Source: Betaproteobacteria bacterium
Lineage (GTDB): Bacteria > Pseudomonadota > Gammaproteobacteria > Burkholderiales > Rhodocyclaceae
NCBI GenBank assembly: GCA_009777245.1
Contig: WRMF01000003.1
Location: forward strand, 88,923 to 152,922
Length of the DNA stretch: 64,000 nt
Direction of reading: 5' to 3'
In this document: positions 11,685 to 23,226 of the stretch, piece by piece
Position numbering within the stretch: position 1 is the stretch's first letter
Layout: the number at the start of each line of letters is the position of its first letter
Program-made: the position numbers and the translations under genes
Notes under the pieces: model-generated
Databases searched by the model: none
Told to the model about the DNA's origin: nothing
What the model saw: only the letters and a program-made list of their open reading frames with translations

Positions 11685-12101
11685 TTAACCCTGGTTGCCT
11701 GCAATAGCCTGACGCAGGCCGGAAAATCTGGTGCTTAGTATCTGGGCAAGGATTTGGTACTGTAAACCGTTGTCCGCGATCTGCCCGCGTTCCGTATCCA
11801 TGTCTACCGTATTGCCATCTACTGCGGATTGGTATTCCGTCCGGTAGGAGAGAGGCGTGGCATTCACGGCGTTATTTACCGGAGCAAGATGACGCTCGTG
11901 GGTCAGGACAAGGCGAAGCGCGCCTTCCGTCTGGCCTTTACGCGCCGCCGCGTATGCTTCCTTGAAATCAAAATCCCGCGCCTTGTAATAGGGCGTATCC
12001 GCGTTGGCGATGTTGGAAGCCAACACCTGCTGCCGATAAGCCCTAAGGTTCATCGCGTCCACATAGGGAGCGATATGGGATGTGATGCTGCCGCCGATCA
12101 T
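11685..12101 (-). CDS. flgB: Flagellar basal-body rod protein FlgB
   Basis: MIGGSITSHIAPYVDAMNLRAYRQQVLASNIANADTPYYKARDFDF. Confidence 0.93.
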   Translation of the reverse strand: MIGGSITSHIAPYVDAMNLRAYRQQVLASNIANADTPYYKARDFDFKEAYAAARKGQTEGALRLVLTHERHLAPVNNAVNATPLSYRTEYQSAVDGNTVDMDTERGQIADNGLQYQILAQILSTRFSGLRQAIAGNQG

Positions 12102-12342
12102 GAGAAGCCTCCAGGAAATTCTGTCCTTTATAAGCAATTCCCGTGCCTTGTTCTTGAATTTTTATGTGGGTTACAAATAAGTGAAAAATGATTGCTTTGT
12201 GCGGAGAATCATGGATAATGCAAAGTGATTTGCAACCGGAATTTTAGGAGTATAATGTTGAACGGACGCCTCGAAAAACATCAGGTTGTTCTCTGCTTCT
12301 GACAAAATTCCATTGTTCTTAACCTTTTTGGAGTAGGTTCTG

Positions 12343-13095
12343 ATGAAACCATTTAATGCCCCTGTCAAGACAGGTTCGTTTGCTGACCAGTCATTGGCGC
12401 GTGGATCGGTGTCGCCGACGCCGTTGTTGCCGACTCGTCCAGTTGGAATTGCGCCGCGTCCGCACAAGATTCGTTGGCCGCTGGGGTATAACACAATAAC
12501 GCGCGGCAGGATGGCAACATTTGGCATGGTTCGGCGTGATAAGAATGGCAAGATGACTATTCCGCATCATGGATGGGATTTGTATGCCGAACATGGAACC
12601 GAGTGCTATGCGGTTGATGATGGTGAGGTAATCAGAGCCACATCCATCACGGGATATGGCTACACGATAGACATATTGCTTGACGCCAGGATAAGCGGCC
12701 ACCCTGTGTATGCCCGTTACGCCCATCTCTCCAGGTTTGCCGCCGGGATAAAAGAAAAGGAGCGCGTCGCCATGGGGCAGCTTATCGGCTTCACCGGCAA
12801 TAGCGGCAACGCAGGCGGCATGACTGGATTTGCACAGCACTTGCATTTTGAGTTTATGAAATACTCGGTTCCACGTCGAGGGAGTGACGGGTTGCAGCAT
12901 CGTTACGATCCTGCGCGGATTTATGGGGTTACGCCCCTGTCTCCTGCCGCTGTGCGCGACCCTTTGGAAAAGCTGTTTGAACCATGTGATACCAGCATCA
13001 ACGCAATGCTCAACCCTTCCGTGCGCAAGCCGGGTTGTCCTGATATTCGTGATATTCAAAAAGGAAATCAGCAACAGAAAGGAGCCAAACCATGA
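12343..13095 (+). CDS. M23-family (LytM-like) peptidase, no obvious signal peptide
   Basis: HHGWDLYAEHGTECYAVDDGEV...AQHLHFEFMKY (HxxxD and HxH zinc motifs). Confidence 0.85.
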   Translation: MKPFNAPVKTGSFADQSLARGSVSPTPLLPTRPVGIAPRPHKIRWPLGYNTITRGRMATFGMVRRDKNGKMTIPHHGWDLYAEHGTECYAVDDGEVIRATSITGYGYTIDILLDARISGHPVYARYAHLSRFAAGIKEKERVAMGQLIGFTGNSGNAGGMTGFAQHLHFEFMKYSVPRRGSDGLQHRYDPARIYGVTPLSPAAVRDPLEKLFEPCDTSINAMLNPSVRKPGCPDIRDIQKGNQQQKGAKP

Positions 13096-13481
13096 CCATA
13101 CCATACCGCGCAGGCAGCAACAAAATGAAAACTGTCCTCTTTTCCGCCCTGCTTGCGGGGGCAGTTGCCGCGGCTCAGGCCAACGAACCGCAATGTGACA
13201 GCGAAGTTCTTGCGGGTATTCACGGTGATCTTGTTTTGCTTTCATTTTTTGATCAGTCTGCCAAAGATATTTTTAATGCGATGCCGGAAAGCAGCAGACT
13301 GTCACCGCAAGAAAACTGTTACGTGGGTATAGAGGTGAAGATTCAGGGCGGTTTTATCTGTGAGTTTAGCACTAACAGTATCAATCCTCATTGTTCATAT
13401 CTCTGCGGTTTGGAGGTGTCAGCCAAAACAGGACAAGTTCTTGAACGCAGCAGGGATGACCTATGCGAAAACGATCCGTAA
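13092..13481 (+). CDS. Small secreted Cys-containing protein, tandem copy 1
   Basis: Signal peptide-like MKTVLFSALLAGAVAAAQA; ATGA overlap with M23 ORF. Confidence 0.82.
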   Translation: MTIPYRAGSNKMKTVLFSALLAGAVAAAQANEPQCDSEVLAGIHGDLVLLSFFDQSAKDIFNAMPESSRLSPQENCYVGIEVKIQGGFICEFSTNSINPHCSYLCGLEVSAKTGQVLERSRDDLCENDP

Positions 13482-13515
13482 AGGCGCTTAAAAAGCCAGC
13501 CACAGGAGCCAGACC

Positions 13516-13905
13516 ATGACTATCTCATACCGCGCAGGCAGCAACAAAATGAAAACTGTCCTCTTTTCCGCCCTGCTTGCGGGGGCAGTTGCCGCAGCTC
13601 ATGCCAGCGAACCGCAATGTGACAGCGAAGTTCTTGCGGGTATTCACGGTGATCTTGTTTTTCTTGGATTTGAGGGTCAATCTGCCAAAGATATTTTTAA
13701 TGCGATGCCGGAAAGCAGCAGACTTTCGCCGCAGGAGAACTGTTACGTGGGTGTGGAGATGAAGATTCAGGGTGGCTTTATCTGTAGATTTCACCCTAAC
13801 AGTATAGACCCTCATTGTTCATATATCTGCAGTTTGGAGGTGTCCGCCAAAACAGGACAAGTTCTTGAGCGCAGCAGGGATGACCTATGCGAAAACGATC
13901 CGTAA
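13516..13905 (+). CDS. Small secreted Cys-containing protein, tandem copy 2
   Basis: Paralogue of 13092 ORF, offset exactly 424 bp. Confidence 0.82.
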   Translation: MTISYRAGSNKMKTVLFSALLAGAVAAAHASEPQCDSEVLAGIHGDLVFLGFEGQSAKDIFNAMPESSRLSPQENCYVGVEMKIQGGFICRFHPNSIDPHCSYICSLEVSAKTGQVLERSRDDLCENDP

Positions 13906-13939
13906 AGGCGCTTAAAAAGCCAGCAACAGGAGCCAAACC

Positions 13940-14335
13940 ATGACCATACCATACCGCGCAGGCAGCAACAAAATGAAAACTGTCCTCTTTTCCGCCCTGC
14001 TCGCTGGGGCAGTTGCCGCGGCTCAGGCCAGCGAACCGCAATGTGACAGCGAAGTTCTTGCGGGTATTCACGGTGATCTTGTTTTGCTTTCGTTTTTGGG
14101 TCAATCTGCCAAAGATATTTTTAATGCGATGCCGGAAAGCAGCAGACTGTCACCGCAAGAGGGTTGTTACCTGGAGGAGGATGAGGTGAAGATGAAACTT
14201 CAGGGCGGTTTTATCTGTACATTTAATGCGTACATTGACCCTCACTGTTCATATATCTGCGATTTGGGAGTATCCGCCAAAACAGGACAGGTTCTTGAGC
14301 GCAGCAGGGATGACCTATGCGAAAACGATCCGTAA
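13940..14335 (+). CDS. Small secreted Cys-containing protein, tandem copy 3
   Basis: Paralogue, offset exactly 424 bp from copy 2, two extra codons. Confidence 0.82.
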   Translation: MTIPYRAGSNKMKTVLFSALLAGAVAAAQASEPQCDSEVLAGIHGDLVLLSFLGQSAKDIFNAMPESSRLSPQEGCYLEEDEVKMKLQGGFICTFNAYIDPHCSYICDLGVSAKTGQVLERSRDDLCENDP

Positions 14336-14421
14336 AGGCGCTTAAAAATACGCGCCTACCGCCTGCAAAACTTGCCGGATAATGTATCCTCACAAAACAT
14401 CCCACCTTAAGCCGTATAGAG

Positions 14422-15771
14422 ATGAACGCAAAAGAACGCTGGCAACGCCTGCTTTCCCCGGAACGCTCAGGCGCTCCTTCCCAATCGCGGGGTATTGAAC
14501 GCACCGCCTTCCAGCAGGACTACGATCGCATTGTCTTTACCTCCGCCTTCCGGCGGCTGAAAGACAAGACCCAGGTATTTCCGCTCTCACAGAGCGATTA
14601 TGTGCGTACCCGCTTGACCCACAGCCTTGAGGCCAGTTGCGTCGGGCGTTCACTGGGCGCATTGGTCGGGCGGGAAATAATCGCCAGGCACGACCTTGAA
14701 AACGTTGAATCCGCCGATTTCGGCGCGATTGTCGCCGCTGCCTGCCTCGCGCACGACATCGGCAATCCCCCTTTCGGCCACGCTGGCGAGGATGCCATTC
14801 GGGAGTGGTTCAAAAATTCCGGCCTGCTGGAGCAATACCCTCTCACAAACGCCCAACGCGCCGATTTTGAGCGTTACGAAGGCAACGCCCAGGGTTTTCG
14901 CGTCTTGACCCGCCTGCAAAGCCCAGCCAATCCCGGCCTGCAACTTACGAACGCGGTGCTTGCCACTTTCTCGAAATATCCGCGCGCCTCATGGCTTGCA
15001 GGCGACAACAATAATCATGCGGATGCCGGAAAATTCGGCTTCTTTCAGGATGATGCCGCTACCTTCGCCGAGGTGGCGAATGCCACCGGACTTCATCCGG
15101 CGGCAACAGGGGGAGAATCATGGCAGCGGCATCCCCTTGCCTGGCTGATGGAAGTAGCCGACGATGTTTGTTATCTGATTGTCGATCTGGAAGACGCCGC
15201 CCGCCTGGGCTTTGTTCCGTCTGGCGAGGCGGAAGAGTTGCTGGCCGCGCTGGCTGGCAACCATGCGGGCGAAGAGAAGATCGCCCGGATGTCGGAAGCA
15301 AAGGAGCGGATCGAATACCTGCGCGCCAAGGCAATCGGCAATCTCCTGGGAATTGCGGCGACGGTCTTTCTGGACAATGAACAGGATGTGCTCGCGGGAA
15401 ATTTTTCGGGCGGTCTCTTTGCAGCCTCATCCGCCGCCGCCGTGTTGGAGGCGGTGCGAAAGGTCGCCGATGAGCGTATTTATGTCACCCGCCCTGCTTT
15501 GGAAATCGAGATTGCCGGATTTGAGGTTATCGGCGGCCTGTTTTCCCTTTTCATCGCCGCCGTGGAAGCGGGCGCGAATGGAACCGCGTCAACCCGCGAG
15601 CATATGCTGCTCCGGCTTCTTCCGGCGCAATTTTTGGGTTCTGATAGAACTCCCGATCCCGATCCTTATCGGCGTTTTCTCAAAGTCGCCGATTTCATCG
15701 CAGGGATGACTGATTCCTACGCGGTCAACATGTACCGCAAGCTAAAGGGCATTGACCTGCCGGAAAGATGA
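14422..15771 (+). CDS. dgt: dGTPase-like HD-domain triphosphohydrolase
   Basis: RGIERTAFQQDYDRIVFTSAFRRLKDKTQVFPL...RLTHSLE...AACLAHDIGNPPFGHAGE. Confidence 0.94.
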   Translation: MNAKERWQRLLSPERSGAPSQSRGIERTAFQQDYDRIVFTSAFRRLKDKTQVFPLSQSDYVRTRLTHSLEASCVGRSLGALVGREIIARHDLENVESADFGAIVAAACLAHDIGNPPFGHAGEDAIREWFKNSGLLEQYPLTNAQRADFERYEGNAQGFRVLTRLQSPANPGLQLTNAVLATFSKYPRASWLAGDNNNHADAGKFGFFQDDAATFAEVANATGLHPAATGGESWQRHPLAWLMEVADDVCYLIVDLEDAARLGFVPSGEAEELLAALAGNHAGEEKIARMSEAKERIEYLRAKAIGNLLGIAATVFLDNEQDVLAGNFSGGLFAASSAAAVLEAVRKVADERIYVTRPALEIEIAGFEVIGGLFSLFIAAVEAGANGTASTREHMLLRLLPAQFLGSDRTPDPDPYRRFLKVADFIAGMTDSYAVNMYRKLKGIDLPER

Positions 15772-15825
15772 AAGAGCGGTCGGGGTTTCATGCGTGGGCA
15801 AGCGGCTTCGGTTCAAGCGAGCGCA

Positions 15826-15960
15826 TTTTACGAACCCTCTCCTTGACCACGTTTCTCGAAGAATCCTCGCCATTTATGGCGGGATGAGCGAGATTGTTGT
15901 GTGGAGCATTGAGGCTCCCATAATCTGTGGCGAGGAAGCCCCAACCTGAAGGTCTGGGTT
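15826..15960. repeat. Dispersed hairpin-ended element C (diverged copy)
   Basis: ATTTATGGCGGGATGAGCGAGATTGTTGTGTGGAGCATTGAGGCTC shared with 29985, 40757(-), 45784. Confidence 0.6.
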
Positions 15961-16022
15961 TTATGGCGCACCGGATAAAAACCCAACAATAAGCATGGAG
16001 AGAAATGTTTGAGGCATAATAC

Positions 16023-17681
<1,659 letters not shown>

Positions 17682-17700
17682 TTAGCCCGAAACGGCAAAT

Positions 17701-18447
17701 TTAGCGGGGTTGCTTTTTTCCATCCGCAAACGCTTGCGCTTTAGCGAAATCCAGCGAGCCGTCATAGATGGCTCGCCCCGCGATTGTGGCGATTATCCCG
17801 TCTTCTTCCGCAGCGCAAAGCGCCTCAATGTCGGCAAGGGAAGACAAACCGCCGGACGCAATGACCGGAATGGCAAGCGACCGCGCCAGCCGCGCCGTCG
17901 CCTCGATATTCAGGCCGGTCAACATCCCGTCCCGCCCGATGTCGGTATAGATAATGGCATCCACGCCGTAATCCTCAAATTTCCTGGCCAAATCCTCGAC
18001 ATCGTGTTCGGTCAGCTTCGACCAGCCGTCAATCGCCACCTTGCCGTTCTTCGCGTCCAGACCGACAATGATCCGCCCCGGAAAAAGGGAACATGCTTCA
18101 CGCACGAATCCGGGATTCTTTACCGCCGCCGTGCCGATGATGACGTAGGAAAGCCCGATGTCCAGCCCGCGCTCGATGGTCTCCATGTCGCGGATGCCGC
18201 CACCAATCTGCGCGGGAATGGCGTTCCCCAATTCCCGCAAAACATCCCGGATTGCGCTCAGGTTTTTGGGCGCTCCGGCAAACGCGCCGTCAAGATCAAC
18301 CAGATGCAGACGGCGTGCGCCTGCGTCAAGCCAGCGCCGCGCCGCTTCTGCGGGACTATCGAAAAAAACCGTGGTCTCGTCCATCAGACCTTGTTTCAAA
18401 CGGACACATTGACCGTTTTTCAAATCAATGGCAGGAATAATCAGCAT
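17701..18447 (-). CDS. hisA: Phosphoribosylformimino-5-aminoimidazole carboxamide ribotide isomerase
   Basis: [20 protein letters not shown]. Confidence 0.96.
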   Translation of the reverse strand: MLIIPAIDLKNGQCVRLKQGLMDETTVFFDSPAEAARRWLDAGARRLHLVDLDGAFAGAPKNLSAIRDVLRELGNAIPAQIGGGIRDMETIERGLDIGLSYVIIGTAAVKNPGFVREACSLFPGRIIVGLDAKNGKVAIDGWSKLTEHDVEDLARKFEDYGVDAIIYTDIGRDGMLTGLNIEATARLARSLAIPVIASGGLSSLADIEALCAAEEDGIIATIAGRAIYDGSLDFAKAQAFADGKKQPR

Positions 18448-18544
18448 GATGTGTTACTGCGTTGTGAAAAGCGAAAAAAGAACATAGTGGTTTTTGCAAG
18501 CGACTATCAGGGGTTTTGCAATCCTCTTCCACGCCCGCTCATTC

Positions 18545-18679
18545 GTCATTCCCGCGAAGGCGGGAATCCAGCCTTGCCGCTACTTTGGCGTTTCCGCATC
18601 GGAATGTCGCTCCTGGCCTGTTCTGGAAACCTGTCGTTGCTGCCACGCCGTACTGGATTCCCGCCTTCGCGGGAATGAC
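18545..18679. repeat. Small element bounded by a perfect 27-bp inverted repeat
   Basis: GTCATTCCCGCGAAGGCGGGAATCCAG ... CTGGATTCCCGCCTTCGCGGGAATGAC. Confidence 0.85.
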
Positions 18680-18743
18680 GGTAGAGTTGCTGCATGTGCG
18701 AAAGATAGGCTACGCATGATAGTCGTTTGAGAGGGTTACTATA

Positions 18744-19400
18744 TCATGGTCGCCAGCGCACGAAATTGGACAACAGCGAAAGGCCGTCTGCGGCGCTTTT
18801 TTCCGGGTGAAACTGCACGGCGAAAATGTTATCCCTGGCTACGGCTGCCGTAAAGCGAAAACCGTACTCGCAACTGCCGACAGACAGGGATACGTCTTCC
18901 AGCGCGACGTAGTAGCTGTGCACGAAGTAAAAACGCGCGTTATCGGTAATCCCATGCCAAAGCGGATGGGACGTTTCCTGCCTGACCGAATTCCAGCCCA
19001 TGTGCGGGACTTTCAGACGCTCGCCGAGACGCTTGTCGAGACATTCGCCGTCAAGGGAGCGCATCGTATTCGGAAAACGAAAGACCTGTCCGGCAAAACA
19101 ATCAAGCCCTGGCGAATCGCCTTCTTCGCTGTGCGAAAACAGCATTTGCAAGCCTATGCAAATGCCGAGAAAAGGCTTGCTCGCCGCCGCCTCCAGCACG
19201 GCCTCGCGCAAATTGCGACGGTCAAGCTCCGCCATGCAGGCAGGCATGGCTCCCTGACCGGGAAAAACGACCCGCTCCGCTTGCGCCACGTAAACCGGAC
19301 AGGAAGTCACCCGAATTTCATGTCCTGCCGCCACTCTGTTCAACGCCTGCTCCACCGAGCGCAGGTTTCCCATGCCATAATCAATAATGGCAATGCTCAT
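18744..19400 (-). CDS. hisH: Imidazole glycerol phosphate synthase subunit HisH
   Basis: [20 protein letters not shown]...[12 protein letters not shown]. Confidence 0.96.
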   Translation of the reverse strand: MSIAIIDYGMGNLRSVEQALNRVAAGHEIRVTSCPVYVAQAERVVFPGQGAMPACMAELDRRNLREAVLEAAASKPFLGICIGLQMLFSHSEEGDSPGLDCFAGQVFRFPNTMRSLDGECLDKRLGERLKVPHMGWNSVRQETSHPLWHGITDNARFYFVHSYYVALEDVSLSVGSCEYGFRFTAAVARDNIFAVQFHPEKSAADGLSLLSNFVRWRP

Positions 19401-19987
19401 CCAAGCGTGCCTTTGGTGGATGGAATCCCGCCCGCGCCGCGCGGATCAGGCATGACCGCCATCGAAAGGGCGCGGGCAAACGCCTTGAAAATGCTTTCTA
19501 TCTGGTGGTGGGTATTTTTGCCCTTCAGATTGTCAATGTGCAGGGTAAGCCCGGCATGATTGACCAATGCGCGAAAAAACTCCTCAAACAGCTCGGTATC
19601 CAATTGACCGACAGATGCGCGGGCAAAATCCGCTTCCATGAAAAGTCCGGGACGACCGGAAAGGTCGACCACCACGCGGGATAACGATTCATCCAGCGGC
19701 ACACAGGCGTGTCCGTAACGATTCAGCCCGGTTTTGTCCCCAAGAGCCTGGGTGATTGCCTGCCCCAGCGCGATACCTACATCCTCTACGGTATGGTGCG
19801 CGTCAACCGCAAGATCGCCTGTGGCTTCGATCTCCAGATCGAACTGTCCATGCCTGGCAATCTGATCCAGCATATGATCCAGAAAGGGAACGCTGGTCGC
19901 CAGATGAGCCTTTCCCGAACCGTCCAGATCAAGACGTACCCGGATTCGGGTCTCCAGCGTATTGCGATTGATTTCAGCCTGACGCAT
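19397..19987 (-). CDS. hisB: Imidazoleglycerol-phosphate dehydratase
   Basis: [25 protein letters not shown]...[16 protein letters not shown]. Confidence 0.96.
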   Translation of the reverse strand: MRQAEINRNTLETRIRVRLDLDGSGKAHLATSVPFLDHMLDQIARHGQFDLEIEATGDLAVDAHHTVEDVGIALGQAITQALGDKTGLNRYGHACVPLDESLSRVVVDLSGRPGLFMEADFARASVGQLDTELFEEFFRALVNHAGLTLHIDNLKGKNTHHQIESIFKAFARALSMAVMPDPRGAGGIPSTKGTLG

Positions 19988-19997
19988 AACAAACCTT

Positions 19998-20594
19998 TCA
20001 GGGATTAGGAACGGCTGCCGCCGGGGGAGTTTCTTGCGGAGTCGGCACGGCCACAGGTGTCGCGACCGGCACGGTTACAGGCGTTGCGACAGGAGCGGCC
20101 ACAGGCGCTGCGACCGGAGCGGTCACAGGCGTTGCGACCGGGGCGGCTACGGGAGCCGCGACCGGCGCGGGCGGCGGCGCAAACACAGGAATTGGCGCGG
20201 GAACGGGAACAGGCCCGGATAGCTCCGCGTTTTCATTCATATCGTCGCCGTCGCTATCTTCTGCGGGCTTTCTTTTTCTTCTGTCGGGCGGCGGCACAGG
20301 CGGGAGCAACGGCGGAACCGTCTCCAGACTGTTTTCCCGCATGTAGGCATCCATCTGCAACCAACCGGCAAATACCGCTTCTTTCGGAACCCAGGTATAA
20401 ATGGCATAGCAATCCTCGATTGCGCGCCCGGACTGGCGACAGCCGCCGCCGACCGCCATGCCTTCGGCTTCCTGCCGCGCAGCTCTCTGGGTAGGAGTCT
20501 CCACGCCCAGGGTGCTGCCCAACTGATCGCATCCGGTAAGACCCGGAAGCGTCAGCAGCGGCAAGAGGGCAAATGTGCGAAGTTTTGCTTTCAT
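19998..20594 (-). CDS. Putative lipoprotein with Pro/Val/Ala-rich repeat C-terminus
   Basis: [22 protein letters not shown] lipobox; [19 protein letters not shown] repeats. Confidence 0.7.
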   Translation of the reverse strand: MKAKLRTFALLPLLTLPGLTGCDQLGSTLGVETPTQRAARQEAEGMAVGGGCRQSGRAIEDCYAIYTWVPKEAVFAGWLQMDAYMRENSLETVPPLLPPVPPPDRRKRKPAEDSDGDDMNENAELSGPVPVPAPIPVFAPPPAPVAAPVAAPVATPVTAPVAAPVAAPVATPVTVPVATPVAVPTPQETPPAAAVPNP

Positions 20595-20669
20595 AAGGCG
20601 TAATTCTCCCACATCATTGCGTATCTGTCGCAAGCATCATTCCATCATGGCGCGTATAATTCACATCCC

Positions 20670-22130
20670 ATGAACGAACATCACCATCCGCCGACAGGCG
20701 AAGCCGCGCCGCCGCTTGCATTTGCCGCGCTCGGCCTTGCGCCGGAATTGTTGCGGGCCGTTGCCGAGGCCGGTTATACGACGCCGACGCCGATTCAGGT
20801 TGAGGCCATTCCGCTTGTCCTTGCCGGACAGGACATCATGGGCGGAGCGCAAACCGGAACCGGCAAGACCGCCGCCTTCACCCTTCCTATCCTGCAACGC
20901 CTGCTTCCTCTCGCCAATTCCAGCCCTTCGCCGGCGCGACATCCAATCAGGGCGCTGGCGCTTACGCCCACCCGGGAACTGGCCTTGCAGGTTTTTGAAT
21001 CAATCAGGACTTACGCCAAATATACGCCGCTTCGCGCCGCCTGCGTCTTTGGCGGCGTCGACATCAAGCCGCAAATCGCCGAGCTTCGCCAAGGCGTGGA
21101 AATTCTGGTCGCAACGCCGGGGCGGCTTCTCGATCATGTCGAGCAAAAAAGCGTCCATTTCAACGAGGTTATGGCGCTGGTTCTGGACGAAGCCGACCGG
21201 ATGCTGGACATGGGATTCATCCCGGACATCAGGCGCATCATGAATCTGCTGCCCCAGAAGCGGCAGAGTCTCCTTTTTTCCGCCACCTTTTCCGACGAGA
21301 TCAAGCGTCTTGCCGATTCCATCCTGAAAGCGCCGGTATTGATCGAGGTTGCGCGGCGCAATCAGGTTTCGGAAACCGTAGCGCACCGCGTCTACCCGGT
21401 TGCCGAGGGCAAAAAACGCTCTCTACTCATTCATCTTTTGGAGAGCGGCGAAATCCGGCAATGTATTGTCTTTACCCGCACCAGACAGGATTGCGCGCGG
21501 CTGGCGCGCGAGTTGGAACGCGCAAGGCTCGGCGCGAACGCCATTCACGGCGACAAAAGCCAGAGCGAACGCTTGAAGGCTCTGGATTCCTTCAAGAGCG
21601 GCGAGACAAGGGTTCTGGTCGCTACGGACGTTGCGGCGCGCGGGCTGGACATTGAAGATTTGCCCTATGTAATCAATTATGAATTGCCGCATGTGCCGGA
21701 AGACTACGTGCATCGCATTGGCCGCACCGGGCGCGCGGGGCGGAGCGGGCAAGCCATTTCCCTTGTCGCGCCCCCGGAATTTTTATATCTTGCCGAAATC
21801 GAAAAGCTGATCAAATTCAGGATCGAGCAGGTCATGCTTCCCGGCTTCGCGCCGGAGTATGAGACCGTGGTTCAGGATCGGGGCAAACGCCCGGAGCGGG
21901 ATAAGCGTCCGGCAAGGGCTGACAAAGCCGGGGACAAAGGGCGTGGCAAACGTCCCAACATGATCGCTGCGGATGGATTCGACTTCTCCAAGCCTTACAT
22001 CCCCAAACTCGCGGTATCGGACGAGGCCATGCCTTCCGAAAATCCCCCTGCCCGCCCTATCAGCGTCCTGAAAAAATCCGTGCGTCCGGTCGCTGCCCTG
22101 CTCGGCGGTTTGGGGAGAAAGACGCAATAA
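20670..22130 (+). CDS. rhlE: DEAD-box RNA helicase (RhlE type)
   Basis: GGAQTGTGKTAAFTLPILQRL...LDEADRMLDMGF...HRIGRTGRAG. Confidence 0.93.
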   Translation: MNEHHHPPTGEAAPPLAFAALGLAPELLRAVAEAGYTTPTPIQVEAIPLVLAGQDIMGGAQTGTGKTAAFTLPILQRLLPLANSSPSPARHPIRALALTPTRELALQVFESIRTYAKYTPLRAACVFGGVDIKPQIAELRQGVEILVATPGRLLDHVEQKSVHFNEVMALVLDEADRMLDMGFIPDIRRIMNLLPQKRQSLLFSATFSDEIKRLADSILKAPVLIEVARRNQVSETVAHRVYPVAEGKKRSLLIHLLESGEIRQCIVFTRTRQDCARLARELERARLGANAIHGDKSQSERLKALDSFKSGETRVLVATDVAARGLDIEDLPYVINYELPHVPEDYVHRIGRTGRAGRSGQAISLVAPPEFLYLAEIEKLIKFRIEQVMLPGFAPEYETVVQDRGKRPERDKRPARADKAGDKGRGKRPNMIAADGFDFSKPYIPKLAVSDEAMPSENPPARPISVLKKSVRPVAALLGGLGRKTQ

Positions 22131-22170
22131 CTGCCGCGCGCGCCAACTTTGCCGCCTTGAAGGAATCATA

Positions 22171-23226
22171 ATGACCAAAACTCGTATGTTTGCCTTAATG
22201 TTCCTTAGTACACTATCTGGCGTTCTGCTTTCCATTTGGGCAGTACCTACGAATTACAATGCTTTGTCATTGTCGGAATTGACGCAAAAGGCAACTGCGG
22301 GAAACGCAAAGGCTCAATTTTACCTTGGAACCAGATACTACAATGGACAAAGTGTGCAGCAGGATTTTCAAGAGGCAATCAATTGGTTCCAAAAGGCTGC
22401 GGAGCAAGCGGTAGCGGAAGCACAATTGAACTTGGGATTCATGTATGAGAATGGGCAGGGCGTACCACAAGATTTGCAAGAGGCAGTAAATTGGTATCGC
22501 AAAGCGGCAAAACAGAAGAATGTACAAGCGCAGCATAAGTTGGGGGTCATGTATTACGAGGGACAAGGAGTGCCGCAGGATTTTCAGGAAGCTGCGAATT
22601 GGTGGCGCAAAGCGGCAGAGCAAGGGTTTGCTATGTCGCAGTCCAACTTGGGGAAAATGTATTACGAGGGCTTAGGTGTGCCCCAAGACTTTCAGAAGGC
22701 AATGAATTGGTGGCGCAAGGCGGCAGCGCAAGAGTTTGCGCTTGCTCAGTACAACTTAGGCGTCATGTACGCCGAAGGACAAGGTACGCCGCAGGATTTT
22801 CAAGAGGCGATGAATTGGTATCGCAAGGCGGCGGAGCAGGGACATGCCTCTGCCCGGAATAATCTGGGGTACATGTATGAGCATGGACAAGGCGTGTCGC
22901 AGGACTTTCAGGAGGCTGCGAATTGGTATCGCAAGGCGGCGGAGCATGGACATGCCTCTGCCCAGAATAATCTGGGGTACATGTATGAGCATGGACAAGG
23001 CGTGCCACATGACATCGTATTGGCATACGCGCTTTTCAACATTGCAGCGGCAGATGGAGACGAGGAAGCATTAGCGAATCTTGACCTTGCTGTCAAGCAA
23101 ATGACATCCGAACAAATTGAGGAAGGAAAAACTATCTTGCGCCAATGGCGACCCGGCGAGCCTCTGCCGACTGCCAGCAAAACAGGCCGCGCGAATTCCA
23201 GTTCTGAAACGAAAGGCATCCCATGA
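22171..23226 (+). CDS. Sel1-repeat protein (7 repeats)
   Basis: Repeats such as AQNNLGYMYEHGQGVP. Confidence 0.9.
   Translation: MTKTRMFALMFLSTLSGVLLSIWAVPTNYNALSLSELTQKATAGNAKAQFYLGTRYYNGQSVQQDFQEAINWFQKAAEQAVAEAQLNLGFMYENGQGVPQDLQEAVNWYRKAAKQKNVQAQHKLGVMYYEGQGVPQDFQEAANWWRKAAEQGFAMSQSNLGKMYYEGLGVPQDFQKAMNWWRKAAAQEFALAQYNLGVMYAEGQGTPQDFQEAMNWYRKAAEQGHASARNNLGYMYEHGQGVSQDFQEAANWYRKAAEHGHASAQNNLGYMYEHGQGVPHDIVLAYALFNIAAADGDEEALANLDLAVKQMTSEQIEEGKTILRQWRPGEPLPTASKTGRANSSSETKGIP

Noticed and set aside
12171-12551. Minus-strand ORF upstream of flgB
   Set aside because: Opposes the start of the M23 gene and has no recognisable features; not FlgA-like.
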